A stretch of DNA of 64,000 nucleotides from WLJO01 sp945889085 (lineage in GTDB: Bacteria > Actinomycetota > Acidimicrobiia > Acidimicrobiales > Ilumatobacteraceae): the NCBI GenBank assembly GCA_945889085.1, contig CAMDBM010000008.1, forward strand, positions 1 to 64,000, in the 5' to 3' direction. This document shows positions 58,648 through 64,000 of the stretch, piece by piece. Positions within the stretch are counted from its first letter, which is position 1, and the number at the start of each line of letters is the position of its first letter. The notes below the pieces were generated by a model. It did no database searches. It saw only the letters and a list, made by a program, of their open reading frames with translations, and was not told the origin of the DNA. A program made the position numbers and the translations under genes.

Positions 58648-59421
58648 ATGGGTGATGCGATGGCGCGGGCAGCGGTAGTGATTGCGATCCTGATGGTGGG
58701 CACCTGGCTCCTCAGCCTGATCCTCAGGAACGCCTCGATCGTGGACGTCACGTGGGGTCTCGGCTTTGTGGCCATTGCGTGGGCGGGCCGGATCGCCACC
58801 CACGGCAACTCCGCCCGGCAGTGGCTGCTCACGGCGCTCGTGAGCGTGTGGGGGCTCCGACTTGCCGGCTACCTGTTCTGGAGGAATCACGGCAAGGGCG
58901 AGGACTTCCGGTACCGGGCGATGCGCAAACGATGGGGACAGCGCTTCGGGCTGATCAGCCTGTTCACCGTGTTCGCGTTCCAGGGAACGCTCATGTGGGT
59001 CGTCTCGCTGTCGGTACAGCTTGCGCAGACGGGGGACGCCCGCATCGGGGTACTCGCTTACCTCGGCGTTGCCGTCTGGTTGGTCGGGTTGGTGTTCGAG
59101 ACTGTCGGCGACCTGCAGCTCGCACGGTTCAAGGCAGATCCGGCGAGTGCCGGCAAGGTGATGGACCGGGGCCTGTGGAGGTACACCCGCCATCCCAACT
59201 ACTTCGGCGATGCGTGCGTGTGGTGGGGCCTAGCGCTCGTTGCTGCAGAGACAGGCGCTGGCGCGTGGGGTCTGATCGGCGCTGCGGTCATGACCGCGCT
59301 GCTCCTCAAGGTGTCGGGTGTGGCGCTGCTCGAGAAGTCATTGGTGAGGCGGAGGGAGGGCTATGGGGAGTACATCGTCCGAACGAGCTCGTTCTTCCCG
59401 CTGCCCCCCCGCCGCACCTGA
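58648..59421 (+). CDS. DUF1295-family steroid 5-alpha-reductase-like membrane protein
   Basis: 257 residues, about six membrane segments. SIVDVTWGLGFVAIAW, LRLAGYLFWR, FRYRAMRKRWG, GLWRYTRHPNYFGDACVWWG and YIVRTSSFFPLPPR are DUF1295/steroid-reductase features. ATG 58648; GTG 58645 is near. Reduces double bonds in an unknown lipid. Confidence 0.9.
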   Translation: MGDAMARAAVVIAILMVGTWLLSLILRNASIVDVTWGLGFVAIAWAGRIATHGNSARQWLLTALVSVWGLRLAGYLFWRNHGKGEDFRYRAMRKRWGQRFGLISLFTVFAFQGTLMWVVSLSVQLAQTGDARIGVLAYLGVAVWLVGLVFETVGDLQLARFKADPASAGKVMDRGLWRYTRHPNYFGDACVWWGLALVAAETGAGAWGLIGAAVMTALLLKVSGVALLEKSLVRRREGYGEYIVRTSSFFPLPPRRT

Positions 59422-59445
59422 CCGGCCTGCGCCTCTGGCCCCTGA

Positions 59446-59487
59446 ATCCAATCGTCAGGATCCAATCGTCAGGATCCAATCGTCAGG
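59446..59487. repeat. Three exact tandem 14-bp repeats (ATCCAATCGTCAGG)
   Basis: Units 59446-59459, 59460-59473 and 59474-59487 are identical. They lie between convergent genes; the stop codon of the carboxymuconolactone decarboxylase-like gene falls in the last unit. Confidence 0.95.
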
Positions 59488-60049
59488 AAGGGAACGTGAC
59501 GTCCGGGACACCGGGGTCGAGCGGCACGCGCAACGAGTTCAGGAACATGGCCACCAGGTGGTACTGACCCACTGTCGCAACCGTGTCGAGCATCTGCTCG
59601 GCGCTGTTGCGGGCTACGAGCGCCGCCCAGGTCGCGTCGCTCAGACCAAAGTCCACGTGCAGTTCGTCGGCTGCCCGAAGCAGCAGCGCATCCCACTCGG
59701 ACCAGCGCGGATGGGTCGGACCGGCCTTGACCGCCTCGATCTCCTCGGCGGAGACCTGGCACTCGAGGGCAATGAGCACGTGCTGGCCCCACTCGTACCT
59801 CGACCGGCAGTTCCAGCCGGTGCGCAGGATCAGCAGCTCGCGGTCCCGAGCCGACAGCGTGTTCTTCGACATGACGTGACCGGCGAACACCAGCCAGCGC
59901 TTCATCATGTCGGGGTGGTTGCCGAGCGCCCCGAAGATGTTGATGATCTCGCCGTTGGGGCCGCGCAAGCCCTTGGCGAAGGCCTCGGCCAGACGCGGAT
60001 CGTCGGCGGGCGTGCGGATCGGGAGGCGGGGTGCTTCGTTCATGGTCAC
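59483..60049 (-). CDS. Carboxymuconolactone decarboxylase-family protein
   Basis: 188 residues. FAGHVMSKNTLSARDRELLILRTGWNCRSRYEWGQHV is the AhpD/CMD core; only one Cys is present, next to SRYEWGQH, so peroxidase CxxC chemistry is not expected. Role unknown. Confidence 0.9.
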   Translation of the reverse strand: MTMNEAPRLPIRTPADDPRLAEAFAKGLRGPNGEIINIFGALGNHPDMMKRWLVFAGHVMSKNTLSARDRELLILRTGWNCRSRYEWGQHVLIALECQVSAEEIEAVKAGPTHPRWSEWDALLLRAADELHVDFGLSDATWAALVARNSAEQMLDTVATVGQYHLVAMFLNSLRVPLDPGVPDVTFPS

Positions 60050-60100
60050 ATACTGCCGCGTCGGGGCGTTCGCGTGCTCGGCCGGGTGGCGACACCCGAG

Positions 60101-60757
60101 TCAGACGACGATCCGCATCGGCAGTCCGCACTCGTCGACGCTGCCGTCGCCGAGCGTCTCATGGACGCCGCGCACGAAGCGGAGTGTGCTCCACAGCACC
60201 GCCTGGGCATCGAGGACATCGTCCGTCTTGGCCCCCTCGAGGGCCGCGCAGGCCCTGCCGAGGTGTTTTTCGAGAATCTTTTTGCGAATATTTTTTCCGG
60301 CTTCACCGTGCTTCGTTGGCAGCACCCTGCCGGCCATCCGGGCGAATGAGCACTCGGGATGAACCTCGACAAACCGTGATGGATAACGCTGCGCGAGGAC
60401 GTCCAGCAGACGGATCCTCGGCCAGATCGCAAAGGCCTGACGGGGTACCCCGCGACCGAAGCGTTCCTTGGACTGCTGATTGGCGCGGGCGTAGTCGTCG
60501 ATGTCGATGAGCGACCGTGGCGGGACCGGAAATACGGTGGAACCCCTACTGGGTAAGGCTTTTCTCGCCTCGGTGTCGCACGCGCGTCGTCCGTCCGCGG
60601 ACATGCCGATCGGCATGTCGATCCCGATGATGTCGAACATCGGGATGAGGTAAGCGAGGTCCTGGGTCACGAACTCGCCGTTCGCGCTGGCGACGACCCA
60701 GCCGCCCCGACATCCGTCGACACCGCAGACCCGAACCTCGATCTCGGAGTCGTTCAC
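60101..60757 (-). CDS. DUF429-family RNase H-like protein
   Basis: 218 residues. GVDGCRGGWVVA, IGIDMPIGM, AFAIWPRIRLLD, EVHPECSFARM and AKTDDVLDAQAVL are the characteristic acidic and Trp/Pro blocks. Predicted nuclease; biochemical role unknown. Confidence 0.9.
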   Translation of the reverse strand: MNDSEIEVRVCGVDGCRGGWVVASANGEFVTQDLAYLIPMFDIIGIDMPIGMSADGRRACDTEARKALPSRGSTVFPVPPRSLIDIDDYARANQQSKERFGRGVPRQAFAIWPRIRLLDVLAQRYPSRFVEVHPECSFARMAGRVLPTKHGEAGKNIRKKILEKHLGRACAALEGAKTDDVLDAQAVLWSTLRFVRGVHETLGDGSVDECGLPMRIVV

Positions 60758-60906
60758 GGTCCCGAGACTACGCGGAGTGCGGTTGTCGTCGGACCCATCG
60801 CCAGTGATCGTTGCATAATCAATTGCGGTAATGCTTGGTTTCTCGCGGGAAACGTTGTTTCATATTGCCGTCTCGCGTTAGTTCGCAACAAGGAGAGACC
60901 GACGAC

Positions 60907-61188
60907 ATGACCAAGAGTAAGTTGATCGACGAAGTAGCCAAGGCCGCAGGCACGACGAAGGCAGATGCCGAGTCGGTGTTGGAAGCGTTCTTTGCGACAG
61001 TCACAGCCGACGTGGTAGCCGGCGGGAAGGTTGCGTGGCCGGGCTTCGGTTCGTTCAGTGCAACCAGATCCGAGGAGCGAATGGGCCGTAACCCGCGCAC
61101 CGGCGAGACGGTGAAGATTGCGGCGACAACGCGGATGAAGTTCTCCGCTAGCTCGACGCTCAAAGCAGCACTGAATCCCACCAAGTAA
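60907..61188 (+). CDS. hup: HU-family histone-like DNA-binding protein (no Lys-rich tail)
   Basis: 93 residues. MTKSKLIDEVAKAAGTTKADAE, GFGSFSATRSEERMGRNPRTGETVKI with the RNP arm that enters the minor groove, ending LNPTK. Actinobacterial HU (HupB) usually carries a Lys/Ala-rich C-terminal tail; here it stops at the core. The tail-like protein is the next gene. Confidence 0.96.
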   Translation: MTKSKLIDEVAKAAGTTKADAESVLEAFFATVTADVVAGGKVAWPGFGSFSATRSEERMGRNPRTGETVKIAATTRMKFSASSTLKAALNPTK

Positions 61189-61208
61189 TACTTAGGAAGG
61201 ACATCACC

Positions 61209-61421
61209 ATGGCAGCAAAGAAGGCAGCCGCGAAGAAGGCTCCGGCAAAGAAGGCCGCAGCCAAGAAGGCTCCGGCAAAGAAGGCCGCAGCCAAGAAGGC
61301 TCCGGCACGGAAGGCCGCCGCCAAGAAGGCAGCACCGAAGAAGGCTGTTGCCAAGAAGGCTCCGGCACGGAAGGCCGCCGCCAAGAAGGCTCCGGCACGG
61401 AAGGCCGCCGCCAAGAAGTAA
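61209..61421 (+). CDS. Histone H1-like Lys/Ala-rich protein (KKAPAKKA repeats)
   Basis: 70 residues, almost only Lys, Ala, Pro and Arg: KKAAAKKAPAKKAAAKK repeats, as in the tail of mycobacterial HU and in bacterial H1-like proteins. Starts 20 nt after hup with its own AGGAAGG site, so it is a separate protein, not a frameshifted tail. Likely DNA or RNA binding, possibly joining HU in the nucleoid. Confidence 0.88.
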   Translation: MAAKKAAAKKAPAKKAAAKKAPAKKAAAKKAPARKAAAKKAAPKKAVAKKAPARKAAAKKAPARKAAAKK

Positions 61422-61451
61422 TTACCGACCTCTGTCGGTAAGCGACTCACG

Positions 61452-61477
61452 ATGGGGAGCCCTTCGGGGCTCCCCAT
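61452..61477 (+). terminator. Hairpin terminator with UUCG tetraloop
   Basis: Arms ATGGGGAGCCC and GGGCTCCCCAT (11 bp) around TTCG, the very stable cUUCGg loop, 30 nt after the H1-like stop. No T-run follows, so it may be Rho-assisted or protective. Confidence 0.65.
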
Positions 61478-61496
61478 TGCGCGTACCGTGTACGTC

Positions 61497-62294
61497 ATGC
61501 AAGGGATCTGTGATGACCTGGCGGCCGAGCACGCCGCCCTCGATGCCGTGGTTGCCAACCTGTCCGAGGGGCAGTGGCACGACGCCACACCGGCAGCGGG
61601 GTGGGATGTTGCCGACTGCATCACCCACCTCTGGTTCTTCGACCAGCGGGCGCGCATGGCGCTCGACCCGGCCACCGCCGCCGACTTCGTGGTTGATGCC
61701 GGCCGCTTGATGGCCGCCTCCTCCGAGGGCAGGGACCTCTCCATGGAGGCGGGACGGGCACTTTCCCCAGTCGGTCTCCTCGCAGCCTGGCGAGCGGATC
61801 GAGCTGACCTCCTAGCGCTGGCCCGGGCATCCGATCCGTCCGCTCGCATTCCCTGGTACGGGCCGGCAATGGCTGCGCGGTCCTTCATTACCGCTCGTCT
61901 CATGGAGACCTGGGCGCACGGACAAGACATCCGTGACGCGTTCGGTCTCGAGCCCGAGGTGAGCCTGCGCCTGAAGCATGTCGCCCACATCGGGGTGCGG
62001 GCGAGACCCTTCGCCTACGCGAACAACCGACGCGAACTCCCGACGGAGGGGATCCGTGTGGAGCTCACTGCGCCGGACGGCACCCAGTGGGCGTGGGGAG
62101 ACGAGGGTCTCGCGAACGTCGTGAGCGGCCCGGCGATCGACTTCTGCCTCATGGTGACGCAGCGCCGCCACGTATCGGACACGGATCTCTCGGTGGTCGG
62201 CCCGCTCGCGGCGGACTGGATCGGGATCGCCCAGGCCTTCGCCGGCCCGCCCGGCCCGGGACGCCGGCCGGGGGAGTTTGGCCACCCCGGCTGA
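61497..62294 (+). CDS. TIGR03084/DinB-like maleylpyruvate isomerase-type protein
   Basis: 265 residues. CDDLAAEHAALDAVVANLSEGQWHDATPAAGWDVADCITHLWFFD (His of the metal site), FITARLMETWAHGQDI and the C-terminal RRHVSDTDL, which fits the mycothiol-dependent isomerase/DinB-like group. ATG 61497. Confidence 0.87.
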   Translation: MQGICDDLAAEHAALDAVVANLSEGQWHDATPAAGWDVADCITHLWFFDQRARMALDPATAADFVVDAGRLMAASSEGRDLSMEAGRALSPVGLLAAWRADRADLLALARASDPSARIPWYGPAMAARSFITARLMETWAHGQDIRDAFGLEPEVSLRLKHVAHIGVRARPFAYANNRRELPTEGIRVELTAPDGTQWAWGDEGLANVVSGPAIDFCLMVTQRRHVSDTDLSVVGPLAADWIGIAQAFAGPPGPGRRPGEFGHPG

Positions 62295-62302
62295 ACCGTG
62301 CG

Positions 62303-63064
62303 CTAGAGGTCGGTGATGCGCTTGAACATCTCGGCGGCATCCACACCGAGGCGGGCACCGTGCTCAGCGAGGCGCAACCTGATCCGTGCGCGGAACCCAT
62401 CCATCTGGGACTCGTCGACGGCCTTCATGGTGGACTCGAACTGGCTCCGGTGTGCCTCGAGCGCTCGGAGCTTCGCATCGACGTTTACGGAAACATCCTC
62501 GAGATGGTCCGGCTCGTCGGCTTCCCACAGCAGCAGCGTGTGCGGGCGGTGTGGGGAAAGATCGTGGTCGCGGAAGAAATGAGGGTCGCGCGCCGCAACG
62601 ATGCCCTCACAGGCGAGAAGCCCCGCGTGGCGATGATCCGGGTGCAGTCGGTAGCGCTTCCACGGGTCGTGGCCGAGCACCACGTCCGGGCGCAGGGTGC
62701 GGATCCAGCGTGCCACCTCGCCGCGGTTCGTGAGGGTCGACTCGAGTTCGCCGTCGGTGTGCCCGAGGAAGACCACCTGACCCGTGCCCCCGAGCGCGCC
62801 TGCAGCAGCGCGCTGCTCGTCCTGACGGGAGAGGATCAGGGCGTTGATGTCGGCATCGGGGTTCCACGTCCCCTTCGAGCCGTCGGTGCAGACGAGGTGG
62901 TGCACCACACAGCCTGCGGCCGCCCACTTGGCGAGCGTGCCCCCTGCGCCGAACTCGATGTCGTCGGGGTGTGCCCCGATCGCGAGCGCGCTTTCGGGAA
63001 CCGTGAGGTTGCTCGACCAGGTCACGGGGCTCAGCGAGGGCTGGCCGGGTTCGTTTGCAGCCAT
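62303..63064 (-). CDS. PIG-L/LmbE-family deacetylase
   Basis: 253 residues. GAHPDDIEFGAGGTLAKW with the zinc-binding H-x-D-D, HTDGELE, and HPDHRHAG with the second zinc His. PIG-L enzymes remove acetyl groups from sugars (MshB, Mca in mycothiol). Start 63064 has GGAGGAGG; it overlaps cofC by 34 nt. No acceptor can be named from the sequence. Confidence 0.9.
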   Translation of the reverse strand: MAANEPGQPSLSPVTWSSNLTVPESALAIGAHPDDIEFGAGGTLAKWAAAGCVVHHLVCTDGSKGTWNPDADINALILSRQDEQRAAAGALGGTGQVVFLGHTDGELESTLTNRGEVARWIRTLRPDVVLGHDPWKRYRLHPDHRHAGLLACEGIVAARDPHFFRDHDLSPHRPHTLLLWEADEPDHLEDVSVNVDAKLRALEAHRSQFESTMKAVDESQMDGFRARIRLRLAEHGARLGVDAAEMFKRITDL

Positions 63065-63669
63065 TGGCGTACCTCCTCCATACGTGGGTCAGCGAGATCG
63101 GCGGGCGTGTCGAGATCGTGCGCGAGCCCCTCAACCCGCAGGACGCGGACGAGTGGCCAGTGCGCGAGCGCCTCCATCAGGTGCTTGCGGAACGATCCGC
63201 TCCCGTAGTGCGGCGAGAAGCGTCCGGCGAGTGCTGTGGGGAGGACGAGTGCGTTGGTGCCGTCGTAGCGATAGTCCGGTACGACGGTGATGGCGCCGTC
63301 GAGCGCGAGTTCGCCAAAGCCCTCTGCGAGCGGGAGGTCGCCGTGAGCGATTACTGCAAGATCGAATCCGGTGTCGGCAAGCACCTGCAGGCCCCGCTCG
63401 ACTGCAGGGTTGAGGCCCGCAACGTCGCAGCGGATGACGGTGACACCGAGCCGCTCGGCCCAGGCGGCCACCTCAGGGTCGTCGCAGACGACATGCACCG
63501 CAAAGGCACCGGCGGCGGCAATGACGCGCTCGGCACACCATCGGGCGAGCGCAGTCCGCTGTTGAGCGTCGAGTTCGCCCCGCAATCGCTGTTTGGCATC
63601 CGCGAATGCCTTGACGGGCACGAGCAGTGCCACCCGGGGCGTTCGGTTGCCCTGCTCGTCGCGTTGCAC
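63031..63669 (-). CDS. cofC: 2-phospho-L-lactate guanylyltransferase (F420 biosynthesis)
   Basis: 212 residues from GTG 63669. LLVPVKAFADAKQRL is the nucleotide-site start; AHGDLPLA has the catalytic Asp, and VPDYRYDGTNALVLP and FSPHYGSGSFRKHL are family blocks. Makes the GPP-lactate (or PEP) unit of F420. The FrhB-type protein in this window would use the product. Last gene of the minus block, PIG-L follows. Confidence 0.92.
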   Translation of the reverse strand: MQRDEQGNRTPRVALLVPVKAFADAKQRLRGELDAQQRTALARWCAERVIAAAGAFAVHVVCDDPEVAAWAERLGVTVIRCDVAGLNPAVERGLQVLADTGFDLAVIAHGDLPLAEGFGELALDGAITVVPDYRYDGTNALVLPTALAGRFSPHYGSGSFRKHLMEALAHWPLVRVLRVEGLAHDLDTPADLADPRMEEVRQWLQTNPASPR

Positions 63670-63706
63670 GGGCGGGATGCTACGGCCGCCGCGTACGCTC
63701 TCGGGC

Positions 63707-64000
63707 ATGGCGATCCACGTGGCGGTCATTGGGGCGGGTTCCTGGGGCACCACCGTCGCCGCGCTTGCCACCGGTAACACGCCCACGGTCCTCTGGGTCC
63801 GCCGGCCAGAACTGGCCGACGAGATCAACCGTCACCACACGAACCGTGACTATCTTGCCGGTCACCGGCTGCCCGAGGCACTGCGCGCCACGTCGGATAT
63901 CGAGCAGGCGGTCAGCGGGGCGGACGTGATTGTGATGGCAGTGCCCTCGCATGGCTTCCGGGCCGTGCTCCGGGAGGCCGCACCGTTCGTCCGTCCGTGG
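63707..64000 (+). CDS. gpsA: Glycerol-3-phosphate dehydrogenase, N-terminal part (runs off the window)
   Basis: 98 residues visible. MAIHVAVIGAGSWGTTVAALA is the NAD(P) site, followed by LWVRR, DYLAGHRLPE and GADVIVMAVPSHGFR, the first domain of GpsA. Incomplete at the right end. Divergent from cofC, 37 bp between the starts. Confidence 0.92.
   Translation, partial: MAIHVAVIGAGSWGTTVAALATGNTPTVLWVRRPELADEINRHHTNRDYLAGHRLPEALRATSDIEQAVSGADVIVMAVPSHGFRAVLREAAPFVRPW

Noticed and set aside
58537..59193. Longer N-terminus for the PhoH gene
   Set aside because: It is antisense to the DUF1295 membrane protein; GTG 58536 gives the normal PIN start.

Overview
High-GC bacterial chromosome segment. 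Gene content points to an actinobacterium, probably class Acidimicrobiia (inferred from gene content; no rRNA is present). The clues are the argS-lysA-hom-thrC-rho order, a PafB/PafC pair, F420 biosynthesis (CofC) with an F420-linked FrhB-type protein, a Rho with a long charged N-terminal insertion, and secreted proteins with poly-Thr tails. Most of the window is ordinary housekeeping DNA. Two Arg tRNAs (anticodons CCU and CCG) are present.

Layout. 0-1.1 kb: SRPBCC protein and TspO. 1.4 kb: tRNA-Arg(CCU) followed by a perfect 13-bp hairpin. 2-4.9 kb: complete siderophore/cobalamin-type ABC importer. 4.95-7.0 kb: a small gene graveyard (ABC ATPase fragment abutting a truncated AbiEi-like antitoxin, broken YhcG-type PD-(D/E)XK nuclease, VSKEA-repeat micro-ORF). 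7-10 kb: sulfotransferase, methyltransferase, polysaccharide deacetylase, small lipoprotein. 10-18 kb, minus strand: a nitrogen block of winged-helix protein, Na+/H+ antiporter fused to a GlnD-like sensory tail, two amt/PII pairs and an FrhB-type iron-sulfur flavoprotein. 18-25 kb: acyl-CoA dehydrogenase, serine hydrolase, MGMT, envelope/glycan genes (DUF4015, SGNH, GT11). 25-33.6 kb: tRNA-Arg(CCG), argS, lysA, hom, thrC, rho; thrB is missing from the place it usually occupies. 34-41 kb: CoA-transferase, HipBA toxin-antitoxin with a palindromic operator, SDR, VOC, DUF1444-like lipoprotein. 41-50 kb: ilvD, PAP2-type enzyme, inositol-phosphate synthase, and ilvBNC behind a clear attenuator with a Leu/Ile/Val-rich leader peptide. 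50-64 kb: pgi, a PhoD-like pseudoenzyme, hydroxyacyl-CoA dehydrogenase, B12-binding protein, pafBC, DnaQ-like exonuclease, PhoH, HU plus a separate histone-H1-like tail protein, PIG-L, cofC, and the start of gpsA.

How the genes work together. The nitrogen block would import ammonium and gate uptake through PII. The antiporter carries the C-terminal half of the PII-modifying enzyme GlnD, with the catalytic His residues gone, which suggests ion transport controlled by an amino-acid-sensing module. The 25-33 kb and 41-49 kb regions make Lys/Thr and Ile/Leu/Val. The strongest candidates for something undescribed are the antiporter-GlnD chimera in the amt/PII/FrhB neighbourhood, the HU protein whose Lys-rich tail is a separate gene, and the PhoD-like lipoprotein lacking its metal-binding motifs.
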